Counted from the first letter of the stretch, positions 45,672 to 53,888 are shown. The stretch is 64,000 nt of DNA from Alteromonas antoniana (GCF_019249295.1 NZ_JAESDH010000003.1:186001-250000); one strand, 5' to 3'. Notes: generated by a model from the letters alone, not told the origin. Numbers and translations: made by a program.

Positions 45672-46720
45672 GTATGGCAGAACGCTTTAACAGTCTCTGT
45701 GAAGAGCTGGGTTTTGAGAAACTACGGTACCACTCTTCAGGTGATCTGAAGGAAAAGCACGTTTCATATATCGAAGGCTACATCGAGTACCTTGAAGACT
45801 ATCAACGTGATCTGTTTTCTGCCATCAGAAAGTCCAAAGAAAGTGAAGCAAACACTACGGCGGGATTTGAACAGACTGCTCAACAACTTAAAAGTCACAT
45901 CTCAAACCTTAAAGCAGAAATTGAAGAGTTGGTCAGTCGTCCTAAACCAAGATTGAGTGAGTGTTTAAAGCGTATCCAGCATATTGAAAGCAATGCCGGC
46001 TCAAATGGCGCTGATGCAAGTGAGCTGCAATTTACGTTCGAGCATCATCTTGATGTCGCGAGCAGATACTTCAACCAGGTTTATGCTGGGGAATACGATG
46101 TAAATCACTTGATTACCTCTCCTAATTACATGGATGAACTGATACTCAATGACGATGACGCCGTCTATCTTAGAGGGTTTATCTTCCTTGTCGCGCAAGG
46201 TGCTTTCGAGCAGGAAACTCAGCCACAGATTCTAATGGATTATGTGAAGAACCGACCATGGTTGCCTGATGAGGAAAGGCTGAAAATCTTTAGCAGAGCG
46301 AACTTCCTTCATACTAATGCTCATATGCATCACCGCTTTGAAACATATGTGGCGTGGATTAACCAAGCAAAAGAAAACGAGCACTTCATCGACCCCATGT
46401 CCAATGGCCATCATATGACATATTTGCAGTTTCCAAATGACGACTTCAATGCACAACTCATTCGCAAACACAAGCAAGACGTTTCTGGCCGTGCATATAC
46501 TGATGAGGAAGCTGCACGCTATTGTACGTCCCTTAAAAGCAAGCCTCTCCTCACTGCAGACTTCAGTGCTAGATCACTTCTTAGAATAACGGATGCATTT
46601 ATAAAGAATCAGTCTCAAGGTAACAGAGTGCACACTCAAGACCTTCTCACAGACTATAGTGTACTTCTTGATCTGCATGAAGATGCAGCTCTGGCTGCAA
46701 ATGTGCCGCTTAGAAGGTGA
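45668..46720 (+). CDS. Unknown 350-residue helical protein
   Basis: Coupled to the previous gene by an ATGA overlap. A coiled-coil-like stretch (about residues 45-100) is followed by a helical domain. Possibly a distant paralogue of the upstream product. This is the last backbone gene before the accessory region. Confidence 0.5.
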   Translation: MSMAERFNSLCEELGFEKLRYHSSGDLKEKHVSYIEGYIEYLEDYQRDLFSAIRKSKESEANTTAGFEQTAQQLKSHISNLKAEIEELVSRPKPRLSECLKRIQHIESNAGSNGADASELQFTFEHHLDVASRYFNQVYAGEYDVNHLITSPNYMDELILNDDDAVYLRGFIFLVAQGAFEQETQPQILMDYVKNRPWLPDEERLKIFSRANFLHTNAHMHHRFETYVAWINQAKENEHFIDPMSNGHHMTYLQFPNDDFNAQLIRKHKQDVSGRAYTDEEAARYCTSLKSKPLLTADFSARSLLRITDAFIKNQSQGNRVHTQDLLTDYSVLLDLHEDAALAANVPLRR

Positions 46721-46962
46721 AGTGCTTACTTAAAAGCAAGTTGGTGGATCACCGTCTGCTTATTCAAATCTGAAGAGTAGTATTGGCGGTTGTTTCTGCG
46801 TGAACGCTTCCTATTGGAACTATTTTTAATTGCGTTGCACTAATAATATGGAGGTTATATAAAATTTCGACGTATTGAAAAATTTATCCTCACCACGTAT
46901 CGACCATGGAGTTTGCCCGTGAAACTTGATCTTAAATACAGAAACTTTAGATTAAGAGTTTC

Positions 46963-47009
46963 ATTAGCTTGAATGGGCCCCGTTTTATCCGGGGCCCATT
47001 CAAGCTAAT
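46963..47009. repeat. Perfect 20-bp hairpin without T-run
   Basis: Two perfectly complementary 20-base arms (46963-46982 and 46990-47009) enclose a 7-base loop, with a GGGCCCC core near the loop. There is no T-run on either strand, so it is not a standard terminator. It may be a protein- or recombinase-recognised structure at the edge of the accessory region. Confidence 0.7.
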
Positions 47010-47016
47010 ACATGCC

Positions 47017-47040
47017 AAAAGCCTCCTTGAAGAGGCTTTT
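47017..47040. terminator. Intrinsic terminator
   Basis: A perfect 9-bp stem (AAAAGCCTC / GAGGCTTTT) with a 6-base loop is followed by CTTTT. It may act in both directions. Confidence 0.7.
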
Positions 47041-47065
47041 CTTTTGCCCAAACGTTTCCTATGCT

Positions 47066-47213
47066 GCCGGTTTTGGTATAGTGAACGTGACTATGAAATG
47101 CGAAGCCCTGGCGCTATCGCACGACTGAAGAAAACCGGCGCTTTCGAGCTGCCGACAACACGAACCCAAAAGGGCAACACTATTGTCCTGGCGGGGCGGT
47201 GGTTTGCCCTTTT
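47066..47213 (+). ncRNA. Candidate structured RNA or 5' leader before the 47235 gene
   Basis: A 9-bp perfect closing stem (GCCGGTTTT at 47066 with AAAACCGGC at 47131) encloses a GC-rich inner region. It is followed by a terminator-like hairpin (AAAAGGGCAA at 47168 with TTGCCCTTTT at 47204, then T-run). The arrangement of a closed structure followed by a terminator just before a gene is what a small RNA or an attenuator-type leader looks like. No known class is recognised. Confidence 0.35.
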
Positions 47214-47234
47214 TTTATAAGAGAGGAAACCACT

Positions 47235-47468
47235 ATGAATAGTAAATCATGTAACAAGGATGAAAGTATGGAAAGTGCTATATCTATCCATGAGTTTGAC
47301 GAATTAGTTAAGGTTCTGAGGCTTTATTCAATTAACGGATCTATTATTGAATCGGGCGAAGACCTCCATTTCATGGCTAATAAGCCAAACCTTGAAAAGA
47401 TACTTTCTACCAGTGAAGCGTTAGCAAAGGCTTGCAGAGAACGTTTGGAAATTATGATTAACGAGTGA
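47235..47468 (+). CDS. Small unknown protein at the start of the accessory region
   Basis: This 77-residue soluble, helical, acidic protein is preceded by GAGAGGAAACCACT, which has the GGAAAC element seen before many small genes further right. It is followed by a strong terminator, so it is an independent unit. Function unknown. Confidence 0.5.
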   Translation: MNSKSCNKDESMESAISIHEFDELVKVLRLYSINGSIIESGEDLHFMANKPNLEKILSTSEALAKACRERLEIMINE

Positions 47469-47472
47469 AACT

Positions 47473-47497
47473 AAACCCCGCTCCAGGGGTTTTTTTA
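47473..47497 (+). terminator. Intrinsic terminator after the 47235 gene
   Basis: A 7-bp stem (AAACCCC / GGGGTTT) with a 6-base loop is followed by a run of T. AACGTTTCCCAT follows closely, as after the terminator at 47017. Confidence 0.85.
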
Positions 47498-47624
47498 TTG
47501 TCAGAACGTTTCCCATTCATCACTGTCTAATCGTGTTCATTCAAGGTCTTCAAACCCTAATAATTGCTATCTGCTAAATAGAACGGCACAATAAACGCAA
47601 TATTACCTATAAAAATGCGTTTCA

Positions 47625-48335
47625 ATGGAAGGTAGACCTATTACAAATGCTGAACTCTGGGAGCAGCTAATTCCTAGAAATTGCGGCAGGCAGAGTGAGC
47701 TTAGGCACAGAAACAAATTACTCATTCTCTTAGCTACCTTAACTGGTTTAAGAGAAATTGAACTGACGTTGATCACGAACCGGCTCTTCATCACGCCAGA
47801 GGGGCAGTTAAACGAAGTTGTTGTTTTGCCTGAGTCGATTACCCGAGACGGCTACGAACGTCCCATTGTCCTAAGTCACCCCGAACTTAAAAGGGCTTTT
47901 GAGTGCTATTTTGAATGGCTTATACAGCACAAAATAAATAGCTATCCGCATAAACATTACTATGGCTTAGACCCTAATGCAGCATTACTTATTGCTGATA
48001 ACTTTAAGCCGTTCACAACTCAAAGCCGGGGGAGTGCAATTAGCCCCTTTGCCCTGAACAAGAAACTTGATTCATTAATTAGCGATGCTGGGCTTTGGAA
48101 TAAGGGGGTAAGACGAATTTCACTTGTGCGAACATGCGTTATTGAAATGTACCGCAATGGGGCAAGTACGACTGATATAATGATCATTACGGGCTTTAGT
48201 GAAGAGTCGATAAAGCAAATCCTGACAATGGACTATATGCAGCTAAGTCCAATCTATGATTGGTTTGAACAGCGAGCAGATCGCAAGCAAAAGCGACTTG
48301 ATAGCTTTAAAAAAAGAAGAAAATTTATGTTATGA
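47625..48335 (+). CDS. Divergent tyrosine recombinase-like protein
   Basis: This 236-residue protein resembles the catalytic domain of tyrosine recombinases without the usual N-terminal core-binding domain. Box I is visible as LTGLREIEL (Arg43). The box II region reads RRISLVRT, so the second arginine (Arg169) is kept, but the usual His three residues before it is Ser166. The ITGFSEES segment matches the position of LGHxS, with Phe191 for the His/Trp. The candidate nucleophile is Tyr204 (TMDYMQ). The gene overlaps the HigB-like toxin gene (ATGA). It may be an active but unusual recombinase or a DNA-binding relative that has lost catalysis. Confidence 0.6.
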   Translation: MEGRPITNAELWEQLIPRNCGRQSELRHRNKLLILLATLTGLREIELTLITNRLFITPEGQLNEVVVLPESITRDGYERPIVLSHPELKRAFECYFEWLIQHKINSYPHKHYYGLDPNAALLIADNFKPFTTQSRGSAISPFALNKKLDSLISDAGLWNKGVRRISLVRTCVIEMYRNGASTTDIMIITGFSEESIKQILTMDYMQLSPIYDWFEQRADRKQKRLDSFKKRRKFML

Positions 48336-48670
48336 CGAAGAAGTTTAAATTCATCAATAACCAGTCAAAGAAAGAATTTCTTGCGTTGCCGGATGTCATT
48401 CAAAAGCGCTTTGCGAACGATCTAAATGCTATTTGTCAGGATAAAGAGCCGTTCAGTAAATTTAAGCATTTGAAAGACAGCGTAGGGATTGGTGCTGTGG
48501 AGCTGATTGAAAATGGCAGGCCAGCTTACCGAACTGTTTACGTTGCTAAGTTCGCTGATACAGTGTTCATACTTCACTCATTCACCAAGACTACCAACGG
48601 CGTTGACCGGAAGGCTATGGATACTGCCAAAAAACGTTACAAACTGATGATGAGAGAAATTAAGAGTTAA
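48332..48670 (+). CDS. higB: HigB/Gp49-like RelE-family toxin
   Basis: This 112-residue protein has the Gp49/HigB pattern: a helical N-terminus, then a strand GAVELIENGRPAYRTVYVA and a closing VFILHSFTKTTNGVDRKAMDTAKKR, of which the key elements are RTVY, LHSFTK and the basic helix. HigB toxins are ribosome-dependent mRNA interferases. The XRE-type antitoxin follows, in the HigBA order (toxin first). Its start overlaps the recombinase-like gene stop. Confidence 0.8.
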   Translation: MTKKFKFINNQSKKEFLALPDVIQKRFANDLNAICQDKEPFSKFKHLKDSVGIGAVELIENGRPAYRTVYVAKFADTVFILHSFTKTTNGVDRKAMDTAKKRYKLMMREIKS

Positions 48671-48706
48671 TATATCAATACTTGTATAAATATCAGTGTT
48701 GATATA
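48671..48706. promoter_or_regulatory. Candidate operator between higB and higA
   Basis: An 11-bp inverted repeat (TATATCAATAC at 48671 with GTGTTGATATA at 48696, one mismatch) lies between toxin and antitoxin genes. It is a plausible binding site for the antitoxin and includes an AT-rich -10-like stretch (TATAAA). Confidence 0.5.
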
Positions 48707-48738
48707 AACTGTTGGTAGTTAACCAAAGAGGTCTAATC

Positions 48739-49071
48739 ATGGCATTAGAATACAGCAATATTTTTGACGCCATCACGGAAGATGCTGCAGAAGCGTCAGA
48801 GTTACAAACTCGCTCTGACCTCATGATTGCCATTCGAGACATAGTGAATGCTAAGGGGTGGGATCAGAAGCAAGCTGCGGCGGCAATGGGTATCACTCAG
48901 CCAAGAGTAAGCGACCTTGTAAATGGCCGGATAGAGAAATTTTCTATCGATAAGTTGATGACCTGCCTATACAAAATAGGATTTCGCTTCAAACCCCATT
49001 ATGAAAATGAGCAACTTACTATGGATGTTCAGATGGTTTCTGATACCCAGCGCTCGAGTGCGATGGTCTAA
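48739..49071 (+). CDS. higA: HigA-like XRE-family antitoxin
   Basis: The ATG at 48739 is chosen with GAGGTC as ribosome site. The 110-residue product has a helix-turn-helix in the centre (KQAAAAMGITQPRVSDLVNG) of the HTH_37/XRE type used by antitoxins that pair with Gp49-like toxins. It would neutralise the upstream toxin and repress the promoter between the two genes. Confidence 0.8.
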   Translation: MALEYSNIFDAITEDAAEASELQTRSDLMIAIRDIVNAKGWDQKQAAAAMGITQPRVSDLVNGRIEKFSIDKLMTCLYKIGFRFKPHYENEQLTMDVQMVSDTQRSSAMV

Positions 49072-49096
49072 ATTATTCATAAAGGAATCATACGTT

Positions 49097-49303
49097 TTGG
49101 AAATAAAAGCGATTGCTTCACCAAAGGTTGACGGCGAGTATTCGGTAAGCCTTGATAATCTAATTGTTGTCACTGGGTATTCACTTGAAGAGGCAAATGC
49201 CTTAGTTGAAAAGCTTAAATCTGATAAGAAGATGGCAGAACGGATGAGGGCTAAGAGGTTAGCTAAAATATCTTATGCTGAAGATCCTTTTTTTTCGCGG
49301 TAA
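49097..49303 (+). CDS. Small unknown protein with TTG start
   Basis: The reading frame is open upstream, but the best start is TTG at 49097 after AAAGGAATCATACG, which resembles the small-gene junction motif. The 68-residue product is soluble with a helical, Lys/Arg-rich C-terminus. The start is less certain than the frame. Confidence 0.4.
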   Translation: MEIKAIASPKVDGEYSVSLDNLIVVTGYSLEEANALVEKLKSDKKMAERMRAKRLAKISYAEDPFFSR

Positions 49304-49348
49304 CTGATAGCTTTTAAACAATTATTAAATAACAGTCATTGAAAAAAG

Positions 49349-49639
49349 ATGGAAATTAATACTTCTTTATCATCCAGCCAAGCTAAGTTCGCAACTTGGA
49401 TTGAAGAACAGATACCTTATCTATGGCCTCTATTTGACTTTAATAAAGCAGAGATTATTTCTGGAAGTGTCTAGAAATTCTGTTCTGTTGCATCAAGTGG
49501 TGAGCAAATAATGGTAAAATTTGCTGCGTGGGTATGGTGCGGCAATAATCAATTTAATTTTGACTTCACCGACGCTGCCGCTCACTTGGATGAAAAGCAG
49601 ATGAACGTTGTCACTGACTGGCTGAAAAGCCCGTTTTGA
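49349..49639 (+). pseudogene. Small gene interrupted by an in-frame TAG
   Basis: The frame from ATG 49349 to TGA 49639 would encode 96 residues but for a single TAG at 49472-49474. The sequence after the stop continues as a normal soluble protein (ending TDWLKSPF) in the same frame. It sits in series with the other small array genes. A nonsense mutation is the simplest reading; readthrough or sequencing error is possible. Confidence 0.5.
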
Positions 49640-49815
49640 CCTTAATTAACGATATTGGAATTACAATGACAGGGCTGATATCTGAAATTATCGAACATGC
49701 TTCAGATTCTAACTTTGAGGTTTCTGCATTATTGCGGAAAGCTATCCCCCTGTGTCAGGATAGTTGTCGCCTCAGTTTTTCATAGTATTAGACAGGGTGC
49801 GGAAGTTAGGCATGA

Positions 49816-50307
49816 GTGAGACATTATCCAGAAGAACATAAAAAGGCAGTGGTTAGTAAGTTGATTGAAAGCGGTTTATCATTACGCCAGTTTGCGCAAA
49901 GAGAAGGTATTAGCCTGTCTACGTTGTATGGTTGGCGGGACAAGTATACAGAGGCCGATTTCAGTTTGACGAAAAGTAATACGCCAGAGAATTGGACCGC
50001 AGAGCAGAAGTTTTCTGCGGTGATAGAGACTGCTGCCATGTCGGAAGTTGAGGTAAGTGAATACTGCCGGAAAAAGGGCCTTTTCCCGGAGCAAATCCAG
50101 CAATGGAAACAAAGTTGCATCTCCGGTAATCAATCCGAGGCGGATAAACGTAAACAGCAGGCCCAGGAACGCAAAGCGGATAAGAAGCGCATTAAAGAGC
50201 TGGAAAAAGAGCTAAAACGCAAAGACGCAGCTTTAGCCGAAACTGCTGCGCTACTGGTGCTCAGAAAAAAGTTAAATGCCTACTGGGGGGAAGACGAGGA
50301 CAATTAA
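49816..50307 (+). CDS. IS3-family OrfA (HTH transposase subunit)
   Basis: This 163-residue protein has an N-terminal helix-turn-helix of the IS3/IS911 type (YPEEHKKAVVSKLIESG...REGISLSTLYGWR), a second similar HTH-like region (YCRKKGLFPEQIQQW) and a C-terminal leucine-rich coiled coil. A slippery AAAAAAG at 50265-50271 near its end would allow a -1 frameshift into OrfB. Confidence 0.88.
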   Translation: MRHYPEEHKKAVVSKLIESGLSLRQFAQREGISLSTLYGWRDKYTEADFSLTKSNTPENWTAEQKFSAVIETAAMSEVEVSEYCRKKGLFPEQIQQWKQSCISGNQSEADKRKQQAQERKADKKRIKELEKELKRKDAALAETAALLVLRKKLNAYWGEDEDN

Positions 50308-51347
50308 CCACGTTCTCAGATAGGCAATACTATGTTTCACTGGTTGACGAAGCCGTTAGCTCGGGTGCCAGAAAACACAAAGCCTGTGACATCATCGGCT
50401 TATCCCTGCGCACGTTACAACGCTGGCGTGATGCGGATGGGATTCGAGCAGATAAACGCCCGGAGGCGGTCAGGCCGACACCTGCTAATAAACTAACTGA
50501 GGTAGAACAACAAGCCATTTTGGATATCTGCAATGAAGAGCGGTTTGCCAGTTTACCGCCCAGTCAGATTGTGCCCATGTTGGCCGATGAGGGAGTTTAT
50601 CTGGGTTCGGAATCCAGCTTTTACCGTATATTGAAAGCCAATAATCAGCTTAGCCACAGAGGCAAAGCAAAACCCAAAGGTACACTGGCAAAACCTGATG
50701 GATTTACGGCTACGGGACCCTGTGAAGTGTGGACCTGGGATATATCGTACTGCCCCTCTACAGTTATTGGTCGGTTCTTTTATCTGTACATGATAATGGA
50801 TATTTTTAGCCGTAAAGTTGTGGGATGGGAAGTGTATGATTGCGAGTCTGGTGAGCATGCCGCTAACCTATTAGAACGCACGCTATGGTCTGAGAAATGC
50901 GTGAATGAAGAGATAATCTTACATTCTGATAATGGCAGTCCGATGAAGAGCCTGACCATGCAAGCTAAGATGATTGAAATGGGCGTTATCGGCTCACGTA
51001 GCCGACCCGGTGTCAGTAATGACAACCCTTACTCAGAATCTCTGTTCCGCACAGTCAAATACTGCCATAGATGGCCGAGTGAAGGCTTTAAGTCGCTGGA
51101 GGAAGCGCGAGCCTGGGTGCGAGATTTTGTCCGCTGGTATAACACCGAACATCGCCATAGCCGCATAAGATTCGTTACCCCAGAGCAGCGACACAAAGGT
51201 GAAGACCAACAGATACTGGCAAAGCGCACTGAGTTATATGCCGAGGCAAAAGTGAGAAATCCAAGTCGTTGGTCTGGTGAAACCAGAAACTGGGATAAGA
51301 TCGGAAGCGTAGAGCTAAATCCGGAGAATAAAAAAGAAGCAGCTTAA
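50271..51347 (+). CDS. IS3-family OrfB (DDE transposase), expressed by -1 frameshift
   Basis: The -1 frame from the slippery site is open to 51347. An HTH region near the start (GLSLRTLQRWR) is followed by an HTH_21-like segment. An rve integrase core then carries Asp at codon 50739 (TWDISY), Asp at 50928 (HSDNGSP) and Glu at 51036 (NPYSES): the DDE triad with the usual spacing. The element therefore looks intact. The frameshift makes the OrfAB fusion transposase in this family. An internal ATG at 50520 would give a shorter form that lacks the HTH. Confidence 0.88.
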   Translation, partial: VKCLLGGRRGQLTTFSDRQYYVSLVDEAVSSGARKHKACDIIGLSLRTLQRWRDADGIRADKRPEAVRPTPANKLTEVEQQAILDICNEERFASLPPSQIVPMLADEGVYLGSESSFYRILKANNQLSHRGKAKPKGTLAKPDGFTATGPCEVWTWDISYCPSTVIGRFFYLYMIMDIFSRKVVGWEVYDCESGEHAANLLERTLWSEKCVNEEIILHSDNGSPMKSLTMQAKMIEMGVIGSRSRPGVSNDNPYSESLFRTVKYCHRWPSEGFKSLEEARAWVRDFVRWYNTEHRHSRIRFVTPEQRHKGEDQQILAKRTELYAEAKVRNPSRWSGETRNWDKIGSVELNPENKKEAA

Positions 51348-52222
51348 CAGCTCAGGCGACAACTACCTTGAAAAACGCCGCTATTGTGGCCTCCAGTCGT
51401 CTTCAAATTCTCGAAATGAGAGATTGGATGAAAAGGGAGCTAGACGGGTATAGTGAGAATGACGAAATTCCAGCTTATCGAGAACTTACTGGGCAGCCGT
51501 TTTATTTCAACCCTTACAACGGATGGCAACCTATAATTTTCGAATCTACCCGAGAAGCAGAAATATTCTCCAAGAGAACAATTAAGCAATCTGTAAGTGA
51601 GTTAGATGCATTGGTTGAAGGCCACAAACATGATAATAGTCTCGGGAGTCCATTCAGTGGCGAAGCGTTAAAAAGAATCTGTAGGGGAATAGGTTTTTCA
51701 ACTAACGCAAGACTGAATATTTCTGTTACCGAAATCATTCGTGTGCTCTCTACGGTTAGAAATGAAGTGCTAAATTGGGCGCTGAATTTAGAGGAAAATG
51801 GGGTGTTAGGAGAAGGTATGCAGTTTAGTGACAGAGAAAAAGATATTGCTAAAGATAGCTCCATAACCAACAACTACATAAACAATCATTTTGGAAGTGT
51901 TAGTAACTCTCCTATTCAACAAGGGACGACGCAATCTACGCAAACAAATTCTTACAGTGATAGCTCGGATAAATTAGTAGAGATAATTTGTGAAATTCGA
52001 AGAGCCAAACCTGATTGGCCTCTTTCAGAAGAAGATAGCGAACAGCTGGATGTAAGTGTTGAAACACTTGAAGCTCAAACCAAGTCCAGTCAGCCAAATT
52101 CTATCATTGTAAACGAATCTCTTAAGTCTGCACGAAGTGTCATAGAAGGCATTGCAGGGAGTGTGGCCGCTACGCAACTTACAACTATGATTTCAACATT
52201 ATTGCCTTGATGGGAAACAATT

Positions 52223-52594
52223 ATGGATGAACAGTTAGAACTACTATCAAAATATTCTGGTAACTCCAAGCAGGAAATTGAGGTTGCCTTCAAAGATAAG
52301 CCAGAGCTCCTGAGCGCATCCGTTTTAGGAGTAAATATCTTTGAAGAATTGCAAAGTCAGATCAATAAGCACCAAGTTTTAAAAGAGTTAATTGCTTACA
52401 TAGATAGTAATTTCTCTGTTGGTGAGCGGTTAGCCCCTGAAAGAGAGGTTGCCGATATCCTAGGTTATGAGCGCTCTACTATTCGTGAATACTATCCTCA
52501 CTTGAAGCTTTTCGGATACCTAGATATTCAACACGGTAAACCGACTGTCTATAAACGCTCATTTGAACCGCAAATAGTCAAATTGGTGAGGTAG
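52223..52594 (+). CDS. GntR-like winged-helix regulator
   Basis: This 123-residue protein ends in a GntR-type wing helix (GERLAPEREVADILGYERS, then TIREYYPHLKLFGYLD). The N-terminal half is helical and has no ligand domain. It is preceded by GATGGGAAACAATT, one of the array junction motifs. It may control the small-gene array. Confidence 0.65.
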   Translation: MDEQLELLSKYSGNSKQEIEVAFKDKPELLSASVLGVNIFEELQSQINKHQVLKELIAYIDSNFSVGERLAPEREVADILGYERSTIREYYPHLKLFGYLDIQHGKPTVYKRSFEPQIVKLVR

Positions 52595-52599
52595 GAAAC

Positions 52600-52800
52600 A
52601 TGATGGTTTTTAAAAGTAGTTATTCATGGGTGTTTCTAATACTGACTGTATTGAGCTAATGGGTAGGATTATCAGGGTTATTAGACAATGAACCTGATAT
52701 TTTCGGACTTCGGGACTCTCTAGCTTGGGTGGTTATTTTGGCCGGTGCTTTTTCCTCTTACCAGTTCATAAGTTTAACGTTCAGAATCAAAAACAAGTGA
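52600..52800 (+). pseudogene. Small membrane protein gene interrupted by an in-frame TAA
   Basis: From ATG 52600 to TGA 52800 the frame would encode 66 residues with two hydrophobic segments. A single TAA at 52657-52659 stops it after 19 residues. The downstream part (AWVVILAGAFSSYQF) continues in frame. Start context is the array motif GTAGGAAACATG. This is the second such interruption in the array. Confidence 0.5.
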
Positions 52801-52812
52801 TAGGAAATAATC

Positions 52813-53043
52813 ATGAGTAGAGAGCTGTTCATTAATTTCATGCGGAGTAAGAGGGTGGAACCAACAGAAAAGGATGTTAAACATTTTGAGCGTATGGCTG
52901 AGTCCTTTATGGAGCCAGCAATAGAGCAGTTAGAAGAGCAACTAGATAAAGCCAATAGCCTCCTCTCTGAACTAAGAGAGCACGGGGATTTCGGTTCACA
53001 TTGGGATAAAAAAATCACTGAACTATTGGTGGTTAAAGATTAA
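52813..53043 (+). CDS. Small helical unknown protein
   Basis: This 76-residue acidic helical protein has a coiled-coil-like middle (EQLEEQLDKANSLLSELREH). It is preceded by ATAGGAAATAATC (array motif). Function unknown. Confidence 0.5.
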   Translation: MSRELFINFMRSKRVEPTEKDVKHFERMAESFMEPAIEQLEEQLDKANSLLSELREHGDFGSHWDKKITELLVVKD

Positions 53044-53061
53044 TTGGAATAACGATGCATC

Positions 53062-53643
53062 ATGAGAACACTCATAGAAACAGTTAATACCCTTCAGCAA
53101 TGCTGCTACGCATTAAGATGTACCTCTTTGATTGAACATGAAGCAGATAGTGCAATTGAGTACAACGATGATGATGCGAACTGGGATTTGATGATTACCG
53201 CAGGGCGCGAAAGTAAACAAATAATTCAAACGTTACTTTTCCAGCGAGACGAACTTATTCTAGCCATTAACCGATGTTTGAATGAATCAAACACATCACC
53301 GTTAGTAGAACTAATCCCCGAAAGCAATAATTTACACTCCATTGATGTTTTACATCAGGATTTACTCCCCCCTTGCGCAGTAAAGTTTCACAGTATTCAG
53401 ACTCCAAATACTGTCGAAGATTTATGCACGGAACTGGACACATCTTTGGTTTATCTTCTTTCTCGTGACTATGGAGAGATGAAAAATCCGATAGTTGAGG
53501 AAGAAAAGTGCGAAGTCTGGACTGTAACGGGTAACCCTGCACTGTGGCCTCTATTTATTGATTTAGATGGCACCTGTTTCGCGGTGGAAATAAGAAAAGT
53601 GGGTAGCCATTATGTATTTTTCGCTGAATGCAGTGAAAAGTAA
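53062..53643 (+). CDS. Unknown 193-residue protein in the small-gene array
   Basis: The longest intact product of the array. It is soluble, with several cysteines and no motif I recognise. An ATG at 53055 in another frame leads only to a short frame, so the ATG at 53062 is used. The upstream GGAATAACGATG resembles the junction motif. Confidence 0.5.
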   Translation: MRTLIETVNTLQQCCYALRCTSLIEHEADSAIEYNDDDANWDLMITAGRESKQIIQTLLFQRDELILAINRCLNESNTSPLVELIPESNNLHSIDVLHQDLLPPCAVKFHSIQTPNTVEDLCTELDTSLVYLLSRDYGEMKNPIVEEEKCEVWTVTGNPALWPLFIDLDGTCFAVEIRKVGSHYVFFAECSEK

Positions 53644-53678
53644 AATCCAAATAATGATTCATTGAAATAGAAGAAAAT

Positions 53679-53888
53679 ATGACAAGTGAAGAGTTTAACG
53701 CTTGGGCAGATAAGTACAATCTTAGCATTGAACAAGCTGCCAAGGTTTTAGGAACATCTCGGGCGAATGGCTTCAAGTATGCTAATGGCTCACGACCAGT
53801 TAGTAAAGCTGTAGCTTATGGGGCTGAAGCAATTGACCTACTTGCACAAAAAGAAAGTCTCAAATTGATACAGAAAAGACTTGCATAG
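53679..53888 (+). CDS. Small HTH regulator-like protein
   Basis: This 69-residue protein reads as a compact helix-turn-helix (LSIEQAAKVLGTSRANGFKY) of the YdaS/Cro kind with no other domain. A TCTCAAAATGAGA palindrome lies just after its stop inside a promoter-like sequence, so it may repress the genes downstream. Confidence 0.6.
   Translation: MTSEEFNAWADKYNLSIEQAAKVLGTSRANGFKYANGSRPVSKAVAYGAEAIDLLAQKESLKLIQKRLA

Larger units (their letters stand above)
46721..47234. other. 514-bp gene-free stretch with hairpins, terminator and RNA-like element
   Basis: No credible gene is present. In order it holds AACGCTTCCTAT (46803-46814), a 20-bp perfect hairpin (46963-47009), a terminator (47017-47040) and AACGTTTCCTAT (47051-47062). 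A stem-closed element ending in a second terminator (47066-47213) follows. It marks the border between the conjugation backbone and the accessory array. Confidence 0.6.
49746..51379 (+). mobile_element. IS3-family insertion sequence
   Basis: The 1634-bp element is bounded by 5-bp direct repeats GCTAT (49741-49745 and 51380-51384). Imperfect 21-bp inverted repeats lie at 49755-49775 and 51351-51371 (18 of 21 matching), about 8-9 bases inside the inferred ends. The outer bases match poorly, so the exact ends rest on the target duplication and on the restored host frame. It encodes OrfA and OrfB with a slippery A6G between them. Confidence 0.8.
49666..52210 (+). pseudogene. AbiTii-domain abortive-infection-like gene split by an IS3-family element
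   Basis: The 5' part (49666-49745) encodes MTGLISEIIEH... and ends at LLRKA. The 3' part (51385-52210) continues IVASSRLQI...MKRELDGY. When the IS and one 5-base GCTAT duplicate are removed, the two parts join in frame to 302 codons. The joined N-terminus matches the AbiTii pattern: LLRKAI-ASRL, then a WM-x-x-EL-x-GY turn and PAYR. The C-terminal half has the NNYINNHFGSV and Gln/Thr/Ser-rich linker common in such proteins. An open frame starting at 51368 remains after the IS but lacks the N-terminus. AbiTii proteins are linked to phage defence. Confidence 0.75.

Noticed and set aside
46969-47220. 83-codon open frame across hairpins
   Set aside because: It runs through a perfect hairpin and two terminators and has no normal start context.
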